Shown: positions 35,524 to 43,888 of the stretch, in pieces
Numbering within the stretch: the first letter of the stretch is position 1
Layout of the letters: each line of letters opens with the position of its first letter
From: CAUZIB01 sp963663925
GTDB lineage: Bacteria > Acidobacteriota > Vicinamibacteria > Vicinamibacterales > UBA8438
Direction: 5' to 3'
Assembly (NCBI GenBank): GCA_965237405.1
Contig: OZ250139.1
Coordinates: 1,302,001 to 1,366,000 of the forward strand
DNA length: 64,000 nt
The notes under the pieces: generated by a model
Told to the model about the DNA's origin: nothing
Database searches by the model: none
What the model saw: only the letters and a program-made list of their open reading frames with translations
Made by a program: the position numbers and the translations under genes

Positions 35524-36075
35524 TGCACCTCCCTCTCTATCCTGACCTTAATCATCTCCACCCGAGGTACGGTGACATGTCTCAACGCAGACGGGCACGC
35601 GTTCTGTCGTCCGTTGGAGAAAGTCCAGCACGTCGTCGGATACTTCATCGCCGCGCCACTGGCCTGCACCGCGCCAACGTCGGCGGTGTCTCGATATTCC
35701 CAGGGTGGGTCAGCGTAGACGATGCGATACTTGGCATCCGGCAATGAGAGACGCACTGATCGTGCTTCGGCTGTTTTTGTGCGCGTGACTTCGGCAAGCG
35801 TCTTCTCTCTGGAGGCGATGGTGTCAAGCTCAGCGTCTGACAGACCTGCCAGGCGCTGCGCGAGTGATGAGGTCTTCTTGTCGATGCCCATCTCGGCAAG
35901 CGTAGGTGGAGAGTTAGATGGTACCACTCTGGAACCATCTAACTTCGATGAACGACCACCGCGATCAGTCCCCTTGGCCTTTGGTGTCTGCTTCAGCAAT
36001 TCACCCAGACCGGCAAGCGCCTCGACCTTGAGCGCGTGGGCGTAGCCGATGACGTCTTCACCGAGACGCTGGACG
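35520..36075 (-). pseudogene. MT-A70-type adenine methylase, truncated at both ends
   Basis: Reads from QRLGEDVIGYAHALKVEAL and GLGELLKQTPKAKGTDRGG through the palindrome-coded linker (KLDGSRVVPSN) to SPPTLAEMGIDKKTSSLAQR, LAGLSDAELDTIASREKTLA and the catalytic YRIVYADPPWEYRD (DPPW motif IV of MT-A70). After MKYPTT the sequence is no longer MT-A70-like and ends. The N-terminus seen at 20,060 (QHKLVADIAAAQEVF) is replaced by element repeat. Palindrome 35,913-35,943: GTTAGAT, GGTACC, ACTCT, GGAACC, ATCTAAC (plus-strand reading). Confidence 0.75.
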
Positions 36076-36077
36076 GA

Positions 36078-36333
36078 AAATGGCGAGTATGTTCGGCGGT
36101 CGGGCATATAGATATATAGAGATCGCTCGCGATTTTTGGATCCTGACAAAACCGCGCCAGAGAAAACGGTCGACCGGGGGTCGGCTTACCGGGGTCGATT
36201 ACTCCCCTTCACCGAGGGCCGATCATCCCCTTTTTCAATTCGATTGGCAGTCAGATTGGCAGTCAAACGAGATAAGCCGTCGTATCAGGGTTAGACGACC
36301 CAACCATTCAACCCAATAACCATAAGGTAAGAA
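36078..36333. repeat. Element right-end repeat copy R4
   Basis: Best-preserved copy: AAAATGGCGAGTATGTTCGG, the run CATATAGATATATAGAGATC, hairpin around TTTTTGGATCCTGAC (36,128-36,156), GTCGGCTTACCGGGGTCGAT, a doubled ATTGGCAGTCA, then CAGGGTTAGACGACCCAACC and the tRNA scar. Confidence 0.8.
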
Positions 36334-36390
36334 TGGTGCCGAGGGCGGGAATCGAACCCGCACGGTCCGTTAGAACCACAGGATTTTAAG
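36334..36390 (-). other. Displaced tRNA-Leu 3' end (attachment-site scar 2)
   Basis: Minus strand: CTTAAAATCCTGTGG, variable arm TTCTAACGGACC, T arm, CCTCGGCACCA. The 5' half is missing. Variable arm and T stem are the same as in scars 1 and 3 but differ from the intact tRNA-Leu at 49,958. Confidence 0.8.
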
Positions 36391-36404
36391 ATTCGGACGC
36401 TCTC

Positions 36405-36520
36405 TTTTATACCGTGTTGTTGCGTTGTTTCCTGCGGTGTTCTCTCAACTAACAAGCGACGGTCTATCCATAGAGACGTGAATCTTCCATATAGCTCCAT
36501 CGCATTGGTGGTCAGACTGG
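36405..36520. repeat. Element inner-left block copy L2
   Basis: GTTGCGTTGTTTCCTGCGGT, GTTCTCTCAACT, ACAAGCGACGGTCTATCC, then a doubled TGGTGGTCA near 36,505-36,522 leading to the integrase stop. Shared with L1 and L3. Confidence 0.65.
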
Positions 36521-36523
36521 TGG

Positions 36524-36612
36524 TCAACGAGCTGCACCCAACACCGCATCCATCTGAGCCGCCGCATCGTCCTGCATCGTCGGACTCGCGTGCGAGTAAG
36601 TGTTCAGCGTGA
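36524..36612 (-). pseudogene. Tyrosine recombinase C-terminal remnant
   Basis: The last 28 residues of an integrase: VTLNTYSHASPTMQDDAAAQ, MDAVLGAAR. The Tyr in NTYSH matches the catalytic tyrosine position. Everything upstream is replaced at about 36,612 by a beta-propeller gene fragment. Its location beside a tRNA scar is the standard integrase-att arrangement. Confidence 0.7.
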
Positions 36613-36614
36613 CG

Positions 36615-37217
36615 ATGAAATCCGGATTACTGGTCAGCGTCCCCGCCCTCCAGCTGCTGTGGCGGCTCGAAGACACCGGCATGGTGGTGAAGATCGACGC
36701 CCAAACCGGCCGCCTCCTGGTCGGACCCACGGCTCGTCTGACGATCACCGACGACCGTGCGATTCGCAAGCCAGGCGCTGATCCGCGGAGCACGGCTTTC
36801 TGGGGATGCTCGTGGTATGGTGGCGGCATGGTGAAGCTCGACACTCGCTCGCACCTTGCAACGGTGTATCCCTTCCCACCCGAGCACGAGGACGGGAATT
36901 GCTACGAAACATCGGTGGATAAGGACGGCATGGTGTGGATGCCCTTTACGCACGGCGACTCGATCGCGAAGTTCGATCCAACCACTGAACAGTGGACGAG
37001 TTACTTCCTGCCAACCATCGGGACCAAGACACACGGGTTACAAGCGGTGACGGTGAATGGTCGTACTGAGATCGGGATGGGCTACCTCGGTGCCGGAAAG
37101 GTGGCGAAACTCGAGTTTCGGACGAGGGAGGAACTGCAGAGACTGAAGGCAGAAACGCGTCGGAACCACTTGGGGCCACTTCTTCCGATCGCCAGAAGGG
37201 CACGGTCAAGGAAATAG
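36615..37217 (+). pseudogene. 3' part of a Vgb/SMP-30-like beta-propeller protein
   Basis: An open frame reading LLWRLEDTGMVVKIDAQTGR, SWYGGGMVKLDTRSHLATVY, SVDKDGMVWMPFTHGDSIAK, FDPTTEQWTSYFLPT and a basic tail. These repeats (G-x-V-x-x-D/ W-x-x-x...) are those of virginiamycin-B-lyase-like/streptogramin propellers. There is no signal peptide or first blades; the 5' end is cut at the integrase remnant. The next gene starts immediately after its stop. Confidence 0.6.
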
Positions 37218-38588
37218 ATGCCACGATACCGGTCGACGGCGCGACTGCTCACGGTGCTCGGTCTCCTGATGCTGTCGTCGACCCAGAGCCGGGCTCAGGA
37301 GGAGTTCACGCTCAGCGTGCTGACAACCGGGCTCGAGCATCCCTGGGAGATCACTTGGGGTCCTGACGATTATCTGTGGGTGACTGAGCGAACGGCCAAG
37401 CGTGTCACCCGGGTGAATCCGAACGGGGGCACCCACCATGTGGCCGTCACGATCCCCGACGTGTTCCAAAGCGTCGCGCAAGACGGACTGCTGGGTCTGG
37501 CGTTGCACCCGAGGCTGATGCAGGGGACGGGTGAAGGGTACGTCTACGTGGCGTTCACCTACCAGGACGGGTCCCGCGTTCGGCTCAAGATCCGGCGCTA
37601 CTCGTACCACCCCGCCACCGGCGTGCTCGAGCGTCCCGTCGACGTCATCACGAGCCTCCCTGCCCACGACGACCATCTCGGTGGGCGGTTGGCGATCGGA
37701 CCAGATGAAAAGTTGTATCTGACCATCGGTGACCAGGGCGGCAACTGGCTCCAGAACTACTGCAATCCCAACGTGGCGCAGGACCTGCCTGCCGCGGCCG
37801 ACGTACGGGCCCGCGACTGGACGACTTACGAGGGCAAGATCCTGCGGCTGAATCTCGATGGTTCGATACCGCGCGACAATCCGATGATTGGCGGGGTTCG
37901 CAGCCACATCCTGTCCTACGGCCACCGCAACCCTCAGGGACTCGCGTTCGGAGGTGACGGTCGGCTGTACGCCTCGGAGCACGGTCCGAGCACCGACGAT
38001 GAGCTGAATCTCATTCACGCCGGCGGGAACTATGGCTGGCCACAGGTCGCCGGCTATCAAGACGACCAGTCGTATGTCTACGCCAACTGGTCAGCCGCTC
38101 GTCCTGAGTCCTGTGGATCGTTGAGGTTCAGCCAGAGTGACCGCCCGGTGTCGGTGCCGCAGGAGACGGAGACCGCCTGGAGCCATCCGGACTTTCAGCC
38201 GCCTCTTCAGACCCTGTTCACTGTGCCAACCGACTACGACTTCCGCACCCAGGGCGGGGCCACGATCGCGCCGTCGAGTCTGGCGATCTACACGACCCGC
38301 GAGGATGGCATTCCCGGTTGGGCCGATTCACTGCTGGTGCCCGGGCTGATCAAAGGCCGGATGTATCGACAACCGCTGTCGACCGATGGCACGGCTGCCG
38401 CCGGCGAACCGGTTGAGCTGTTCCGGACCGCCAATCGCTATCGCGACATCGCCTTGCACCCGAGCGGGCGAACGATCTACGTCGCTACCGACAACGCCGG
38501 TCGCACGACGGGGCCCGGCGACGAGATGACCCAGGCGTTGGAACACCCAGGGGCGATTATTCAGTTCACCTACGACGGCCGGCCCTGA
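37218..38588 (+). CDS. gdhB: Soluble PQQ-dependent glucose (aldose) dehydrogenase
   Basis: A 456-residue periplasmic six-bladed propeller with signal peptide ending SRAQ. It follows Acinetobacter-type soluble glucose dehydrogenase closely: AHDDHLGGRLAIGPDEKLYL (catalytic His of the HxxHxGG region, H150/H153), TIGDQGGN, YEGKILRLNLDGSIPRDNP, YGHRNPQGLAF (Arg binding PQQ), SEHGPSTDDELNLIHAGGNY, GWPQVAGY. It oxidises aldoses to lactones with PQQ and needs calcium. Complete. No pqq synthesis gene is in the window, so the cofactor must come from elsewhere. Confidence 0.9.
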   Translation: MPRYRSTARLLTVLGLLMLSSTQSRAQEEFTLSVLTTGLEHPWEITWGPDDYLWVTERTAKRVTRVNPNGGTHHVAVTIPDVFQSVAQDGLLGLALHPRLMQGTGEGYVYVAFTYQDGSRVRLKIRRYSYHPATGVLERPVDVITSLPAHDDHLGGRLAIGPDEKLYLTIGDQGGNWLQNYCNPNVAQDLPAAADVRARDWTTYEGKILRLNLDGSIPRDNPMIGGVRSHILSYGHRNPQGLAFGGDGRLYASEHGPSTDDELNLIHAGGNYGWPQVAGYQDDQSYVYANWSAARPESCGSLRFSQSDRPVSVPQETETAWSHPDFQPPLQTLFTVPTDYDFRTQGGATIAPSSLAIYTTREDGIPGWADSLLVPGLIKGRMYRQPLSTDGTAAAGEPVELFRTANRYRDIALHPSGRTIYVATDNAGRTTGPGDEMTQALEHPGAIIQFTYDGRP

Positions 38589-38971
38589 ACCCCTTCGGCT
38601 CACCCAACGCAACGCTCGCGGCCCTAAGCGAGTTCTGTGACCAGGCGGTGCCGATATGACGACCGGTTATCACAGCCATATGATGACCGTTTATCAGCCA
38701 TGACTGACCGGTTATATCAGCCATATGATGACCGTTTATCACTAGTTCACCAGGGCCGCTTCACCGTGATCGCCGCCGCGACCTGAATACGTTCGGTGGC
38801 TCGCCCGACACTCCGGTCCACCAAGCTATTTGCGGCACCAAGCTAGGGGTAGGGTGCGTCCTTGTCCGCTACGCGGTGCATCCAAGCCCTTCCCGTTGAA
38901 CCGCTTACCGGGCCCCGTTAGACTAGGCCTACATTGGACACGTCGTAGACCGTGTTTACAAAGGAGGATGT
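38589..38971. repeat. Tandem 22-23 bp repeats, Cys/HGG end and duplicated promoter
   Basis: 38,656-38,742 has four units alternating ATGACGACCGGTTATCACAG and ATGATGACCGTTTATCAGCC types. It runs into 38,747-38,845, a minus-strand Cys/HGG end, then the 120-bp promoter region shared with 30,709-30,841. The first unit also occurs once at 23,657 next to another Cys/HGG copy. Confidence 0.6.
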
Positions 38972-39719
38972 ATGGCCAGTCGCGCTTGCCTGTGGTCGTT
39001 GGTGATGGGAGTGATGGTAACGCTTCTCAGCGGAGGCATTGCTTCAGGCCAGAACGCAGCCGCTGGAGACGCGTGGCAGGTGCCTCGCACACCGGATGGC
39101 CGACCGGACCTACAGGGCGTCTGGACGAACGCAACCATTACCCCCTTCGAACGGGGCACGAACCTCGCATACTCGGGCATTTCCGTGCCCGAGTCAGCAG
39201 CCGACAAAGTGGTCTTCACCGAAGAAGAGGGTGCCCTATTTGCGACGCTCACGGCCGAGAATCGCGAAGCTAACTTTGGCTATATAGGGCGTGCCCAACA
39301 ACTAGATGCAAGCACGCACTTGCTCTCGACACGTCAAACTTCCCTGGTCGTTGACCCACCGACTGGACGGGTGCCTGTGAAAGCCTGGGCCGAGGCGGAC
39401 CGAGATAATAACCGTGCGCGTGAACGTGATGACTACCGACACATGAGTGTCTGGGACCGGTGCATGACACGCGGTATCCCTGGGTCGATGTTTCCAGCCG
39501 GCTATAACAACGCCTACCGCATCATACAGATGCCTGACGTTGTCGTAATTCTGTACGAAATGATTCATGACGTGCGCGTCATCCAGATGGATGATCGCCC
39601 CCACCTTCATGACAGGGTACGTCAATGGATGGGTGATGCCAGGGTGTCACCGGTCACGCAATAATCCCCAGCCGTGGTCACTGAAAACTCCTCACCTCGA
39701 TGACTGAGGGGAGGAGCAG

Positions 39720-41021
39720 ATGTCGACGACAGCCACGATGATCGACCCCGAGCGAGTGATGCTCGGGGAGGTCGAGATGGTCGGACAGGAGCGGTGGGAA
39801 GAGATTCATCGTCGGGCGAGAGCAGGGGTATCGATTCGAGCGATTGCTCGCGAGCTGGAGCTCGACCGTAAGACGGTGCGTCGGTGCCTGCGCCAAGCGG
39901 AGTGGAGGCCGTACCAGCGGGCGGCGCGCTCGGACACACTGTTGACGACGCATGCGGACTACTTGCGGCGGCGAGCAGCCGAGGTCGGCTACTCGGCGCA
40001 GGTGCTGTTCCAGGAGCTGCAGCACCGGCAGTATCACGGCAGCTACGAGACGGTGAAGCGGTTCGTGCGCCCGTTGCGCGAGACCCGGTTGCACGCGGCG
40101 GTGACGCGGACGCGGTTCGAGACGCCCCCGGGGTTGCAGAGCCAGATTGACTGGGGACAGGCCCAGGTGCGGCTCGGCGCCCGGTTGGAGTTGCGGCACA
40201 TTTTCGTGCTGACGCTCGGCTTCTCGCGGCGGAGCTTCTACGTGCCGTGTCTGAGCGAGGCGCTCGGCGAGCTGCTCGATGCGCACGAGCAGGCGTTCGC
40301 GCACTTCGGCGGCCACACCCAGGAGCATCTCTACGACCGACCGCGGACGGTGTGCGCACCGAGCGGGACCAACGGCGTGCGATGGAACACGACGTTCAAG
40401 GCGTTCGCCGACTTCTGGGGCTTCGAGCCACGGCTGTGCCGGCCGTACCGGGCCCAGACGAAGGGGAAGGTCGAGTCGGGTGTGAAGTATTTCAAGCGAA
40501 ATTTCCTGGTGGGCCGGCGGTTCGGCGACGACCTCGATTTCAACGAGCAGTTGCAGGAGTGGATGGCGACGGTCGCCGACGTACGCGTGCACGGGACGAC
40601 GCACGAGCGGCCAATCGACCGCTTCGCGCGGGAGCGTGACGCTCTCGTTTCGGTGCCGCCGGGCCGGGCGTTCCGACTCGAGGCGCCGCTGACGCGGGTG
40701 GTGGCGACCGACTACCTGGTCAGCGTCGACACGAATCGCTACTCGGTGCCGTTCACGCTGATCGGCCAGCCGGTCGAAGTACTCCGTCGCGACGGCTCCC
40801 TGCAGATGCGGCACCGCGGTCGGGTGGTGGCCACGCATCCGGTGCTCGAAGGCCGGTGCCAGCTCCGGATCCTGCCCGAGCATGGGCCGGGACCGATCGC
40901 TCGTAATGCCCGTGTGCGCTACTCGACGGGGGGGTGTTCCACCGAGGCGGTCCCGCTCGAGGTCGAGGTCCGCGACCTCGCCTGCTACGAGGCGGCTTGC
41001 GGCGTCGGGGGCGAGCAATGA
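39720..41021 (+). CDS. istA: IS21 transposase IstA
   Basis: A 433-residue transposase. N-terminal helix-turn-helix VSIRAIARELELDRKTVRRC, then the DDE core: LQSQIDWGQAQV (first Asp), EHLYDRPRTV (second Asp), AQTKGKVESGVKYFKRNFLV (Glu). The C-terminal Mu-type barrel has YLVSVDTNRYSVPF. ATG 39,720 follows GAGGAGCAG. Together with IstB it moves the element and gives short target duplications. Confidence 0.93.
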   Translation: MSTTATMIDPERVMLGEVEMVGQERWEEIHRRARAGVSIRAIARELELDRKTVRRCLRQAEWRPYQRAARSDTLLTTHADYLRRRAAEVGYSAQVLFQELQHRQYHGSYETVKRFVRPLRETRLHAAVTRTRFETPPGLQSQIDWGQAQVRLGARLELRHIFVLTLGFSRRSFYVPCLSEALGELLDAHEQAFAHFGGHTQEHLYDRPRTVCAPSGTNGVRWNTTFKAFADFWGFEPRLCRPYRAQTKGKVESGVKYFKRNFLVGRRFGDDLDFNEQLQEWMATVADVRVHGTTHERPIDRFARERDALVSVPPGRAFRLEAPLTRVVATDYLVSVDTNRYSVPFTLIGQPVEVLRRDGSLQMRHRGRVVATHPVLEGRCQLRILPEHGPGPIARNARVRYSTGGCSTEAVPLEVEVRDLACYEAACGVGGEQ

Positions 41022-41794
41022 TGTCACTGCAAATGGCGCGGCTCGACGAGCACCTGCAGCGGCTGCGCCTGCACACGGTGCGAGAGCGGCTCGAAGCCCT
41101 GCTCCAGGAGGCGGCGGAGAAGGAGCTGTCGTATGCCGACTTCCTCGACGGACTGCTGAGCGAAGAGGTGTCAATGAAGACCGCCAAGCACGTCACGATG
41201 CGAACGAACCTGGCCCGGTTCCCGTTCATCAAGGGGCTCGACAGCTTCGACTTCCGCTACCAGCCCTCGGTCGACCGGAAGCAGATCCAGAAGCTGAGCC
41301 TGTGTCACTTCGTCGAGCACGGGGACAACCTGGTGCTGCTCGGTCCACCCGGGGTCGGGAAGACGCATTTGGCCGTGGGCCTCGGGCTCAAGGCGATCGA
41401 GCACGGCTACCGCGTGCTGTTCACGACGGCCGCGGCGATGCTGACCACGCTGACCAAGGCGCTGAGCGAGGGCCGATTCGACGACAAGCTGAAGGTCTTC
41501 ACGATCCCGCGCCTGCTCATCATCGACGAGATCGGGTATCTGCCGATCGACCGGCAGGCGGCGACGCTGTTCTTCCAGCTCATCAGCCGCCGCTACGAGC
41601 GCGGGCCGATGATTCTGACCAGCAACCAGAGCTTCGGCAGCTGGGGCGACGTCTTCGGCGACCGGGTGATCGCCAGCGCGATCCTCGACCGGATCCTGCA
41701 TCACGCGACAACCATCAGCATCCGGGGCGATTCGTACCGATTGAAGGACAAGCTGAAGTCGGGGGTGGTCAAGCCGACGATGGCGGGAACGTGA
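41018..41794 (+). CDS. istB: IS21 helper ATPase IstB
   Basis: A 258-residue AAA+ ATPase started at ATG 41,018, overlapping the istA stop (ATGA). Walker A GPPGVGKTHLAVGLG, Walker B LLIIDEIGYLPID, sensor 1 LTSNQSF, and arginine-containing end ILDRILHHATTISIRGDSYR. IstB loads on target DNA and activates IstA. Complete. A Ser/Thr-poor, Lys-rich end (KDKLKSGVVK) is typical. Confidence 0.93.
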   Translation: MMSLQMARLDEHLQRLRLHTVRERLEALLQEAAEKELSYADFLDGLLSEEVSMKTAKHVTMRTNLARFPFIKGLDSFDFRYQPSVDRKQIQKLSLCHFVEHGDNLVLLGPPGVGKTHLAVGLGLKAIEHGYRVLFTTAAAMLTTLTKALSEGRFDDKLKVFTIPRLLIIDEIGYLPIDRQAATLFFQLISRRYERGPMILTSNQSFGSWGDVFGDRVIASAILDRILHHATTISIRGDSYRLKDKLKSGVVKPTMAGT

Positions 41795-42422
41795 GCGATG
41801 AGAGGCCCGTGGACGCCGCCGTCGCTGTGGACGCGCACACGCGCCCACAACGACTTGGACAGGCCGCAGACGGCCTGCCCACAGCGACCACCGGCATTCG
41901 TCTCGTCGCTATCTTCAACCAGGGGTGGGGGAGTTTTCGATGACCGCAGGTGGGGGAATTTTGAATGACCGTTGACACCAGGGGACACTGGGAGGACGAC
42001 ACGCTCGTCGTCATAACAACGAATTATAACGACCGGGGCATGATTGCATCGAGTGGTGGTGGTGGACGCATCAAAGGGGTTCCCGTGAGTGAAGCGTTAC
42101 ATGTCGTCGAACGTTTCACGCGTACATCCGCGGATGAAATCCTCTGGGAAGTTACCATCAAAGATCCTGAAGTGTATGAGGGGCCGTGGACGGTCTCCAT
42201 GCCACTTACGCGGAACCCGGATTACGTCATGTTCGAATACGCCTGCCACGAGGGTAATCGAGACGTGCCGCTTTTGTTAGAAGGTCGGATCGCAGAGGAA
42301 TCATCTGAGTAGCCGCATCGACTGGTTGACGTCAAGAACACGCGGAGGCGGTGGGTGCTGCCGGTCGAACGGGTCAACGTGCTGCCGGGTGCGACGGGCA
42401 TCTTTCCCCGTTGAACCGCCCG

Positions 42423-42650
42423 CGATTGCGGCATTGGCCGGTCTGGGCGCGTTGCTCAAGCAGACTCCGAAGGCGACGGGGACGGTCAGGGCCTGGACGC
42501 GGAAAAGCCGGTACTCAAGCGGGACCGGCTTTTTCTGATGCGCCCACCCTCGCCGAGATGGGCATCGACAAGAAGACGTCGTCGCTCGCGCAGCGGTCGG
42601 AGGTGTCTCGATATTCCCAAGGTGGGTCAGCGTAGACGATGCGATATGGG
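42423..42650. repeat. MT-A70 N-module fragment with palindrome, joined to an inverted piece
   Basis: Plus strand 42,423-42,596 encodes IAALAGLGALLKQTPKATGT, the hairpin-coded linker GKAGTQAGPAFSD, and APTLAEMGIDKKTSSLAQR. At 42,597 the reading flips: 42,597-42,650 equals the reverse complement of the YADPPWEYRDT region of an MT-A70 gene (compare 35,690-35,735). Palindrome 42,503-42,533: AAAAGCC, GGTACT, CAAGC, GGGACC, GGCTTTT. Confidence 0.7.
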
Positions 42651-42857
42651 TAACGTAGATAATCCGATCGGGTAACGTTGATGGACTTTTATCGGTGGCG
42701 GAAGACGGGAGCGCCCAAGGACCACTGCCAGCAGCACGTCGTTGAGGCAATCAGTGACTGTTTTACACCGATTGCGCATGAAGGCAGAGCCACCGAATAG
42801 CCGCTCGCGATGTTTCGTTACACGGCTCCCCTCGGGACCGAGGCGTGGACCTAGCTG

Positions 42858-43049
42858 TTGAAGCAATCTTCGGAAGCGGTGGCTGTGGCAGAGTACGAGA
42901 CGCGGCGTTCTCAAATCCGGATAGCGGATCTCCGCAATAAGATTCGGAGTCTTCACAATTCGACGAGCTGGCGCATCACCGCTCCGTTGCGGCGATGCGC
43001 GGATGGGGTTCGTGGAATCTTTGGTCGTGGGGGTTCATCGAAGGGATAG
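42858..43049 (+). pseudogene. C-terminal coiled-coil fragment of a glycan enzyme
   Basis: Encodes VAEYETRRSQIRIADLRNKI, RSLHNSTSWRITAPLRRCAD. The N-S-T-S-W-R-I-T-A-P-L-R motif after a short coiled coil is typical for the end of multidomain glycosyltransferases or methyltransferases of O-antigen clusters. No catalytic domain is present here. Confidence 0.5.
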
Positions 43050-43062
43050 TCAGGGAGTACTA

Positions 43063-43495
43063 TGACTAAGGTATATGAACGAATTATCCCCGGCTATCTC
43101 GCGAAGTTCACAAAAAGCGACTCGCAGGCAAGGGTCCAGGTAGTTATGATTTAGCCCAACCCAATCCCGTCGAGTACCGCAGTTTCATCGGAGATGTCCA
43201 CCATTTCGCATTCTTTCTGGACTGGTTTGATGAGTTGGGTATTTCAGGTCCTTGGGAAACCCACCTGGATTTGGGCGGCGCTGAGGGCAATCACGCAAGC
43301 CTATTCCGAGCACTGGGGCTATCGAAGTATTCGGAAACTATCGATATTCGACCTTTCGAGAAGACCTCAAGGCTCACCCGTCTTTCATTCTACTACCGCT
43401 TTCTCTTTTCTACCCGTTTTAGATTAAGAGCCAAGCGGGGCATCCAAACCGGCAAGTTTGGCCTGGGGCGCCCCAGGGTTTTCTTGGACACTTGA
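43063..43495 (+). pseudogene. Class I methyltransferase 5' fragment, frameshifted
   Basis: ATG 43,063 gives MTKVYERIIPGYLAKFTKSD and soon stops; in another frame GKGPGSYDLAQPNPVEYRSF, IGDVHHFAFFLDWFDELG and THLDLGGAEGNHASLFRALG (SAM motif I) follow. The 3' end is cut by the IS3-like element at about 43,469. With the fragment before it, this suggests a vanished surface-polysaccharide gene cluster. Confidence 0.55.
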
Positions 43496-43528
43496 TTGCG
43501 AGAGAGTTCTCGTAGGAGGAGTGTCGAG

Positions 43529-43888
43529 ATGGAGAAGCACGATCAGGAGTCGGCGGTGGCGGAGGGAGGCCGGAGGGCGACCGGAGGGGGCCGGTTTTCA
43601 GTCGGTCGCAAGAGCGCCGTGGTGATGTGCTTGCTGCGCGGGGAGGATCTCGAGTCCGTGTCGCGGGAGTGGAGGATCACGGCGGCGCGGGCGTCGCAGT
43701 GGCGCGATCAGTTTCTGGCCGCGGGCCAGGCGGGCCTGAAGAGCCGAGCGACGGATGCCCGGGGTGAAGACAACCGTCGGCTGCGGGCCAAGGTCGGCGA
43801 GCTGCTGATGGAGAACGAACTGCTCTACGCGAAGGTGGACCAGCTGGAGGCCGGCTCCCCTTTGGCCCGGAGGAGGTCGACGCGATGA
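43529..43888 (+). CDS. IS3-family OrfA
   Basis: A 119-residue protein from ATG 43,529 with AGGAGGA upstream. The helix-turn-helix is FSVGRKSAVVMCLLRGEDLE, SVSREWRITAARASQWRDQF, followed by the leucine-zipper segment LRAKVGELLMENELLYAKVD typical of OrfA. It binds the element ends. Stop overlaps the orfB start (ATGA), where frameshifting or coupled re-initiation makes the active transposase. Confidence 0.88.
   Translation: MEKHDQESAVAEGGRRATGGGRFSVGRKSAVVMCLLRGEDLESVSREWRITAARASQWRDQFLAAGQAGLKSRATDARGEDNRRLRAKVGELLMENELLYAKVDQLEAGSPLARRRSTR

Larger units (their letters stand above)
14756..36333. mobile_element. Inferred integrative element 1, heavily rearranged
   Basis: Bounded on the left by tRNA-Leu scar 1 and on the right by scar 2, with element repeats R4 at the inner right end and inner-left block L1 at the left. 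No integrase gene is left behind L1; lgt begins there instead. Content is a mixture of methylase debris, Dam, the ADP-ribosyltransferase-like gene, DLQGIW paralogues, a broken cytochrome/DUF1553-DUF1501 pair and IS1182. Limits are inferred from repeats only; later deletions or insertions are likely. Confidence 0.45.
39645..41977 (+). mobile_element. IS21-family insertion sequence
   Basis: A 2,333-bp element. Left end TGTCACCGGTCACGCA, right end inverted TGTCAACGGTCATTCA. Flanked by CCAGGG (39,639-39,644 and 41,978-41,983), and the uninterrupted site is available at 31,507, confirming the limits. It carries istA and istB overlapping by 4 bp. Confidence 0.93.
38972..42312 (+). pseudogene. Second copy of DLQGIW gene, interrupted by IS21
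   Basis: 38,972-39,644 and 41,978-42,312 join to a gene nearly identical to 30,842-31,843. The insertion falls within the codons of GDARGHW. Removing the IS and one CCAGGG restores the frame exactly. The upstream 200 bp and 30 bp downstream are also copied, so this is a segmental duplication of about 1.24 kb, 8.1 kb apart. Confidence 0.9.

Noticed and set aside
36075..36149. Protein start MSGSKNRERSLYI shared by frames at 36,149 and 45,417
   Set aside because: These codons are the reverse complement of the element right-end repeat with its hairpin; copies R1-R3 and R6 do not keep the frame. Better seen as non-coding repeat.
38656..38742. CRISPR or plasmid iterons
   Set aside because: Adjacent units without spacers; no rep or par gene nearby.
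39678..41174. A 498-codon minus-strand frame across istA
   Set aside because: Same effect: antisense to a real gene with clear DDE motifs.
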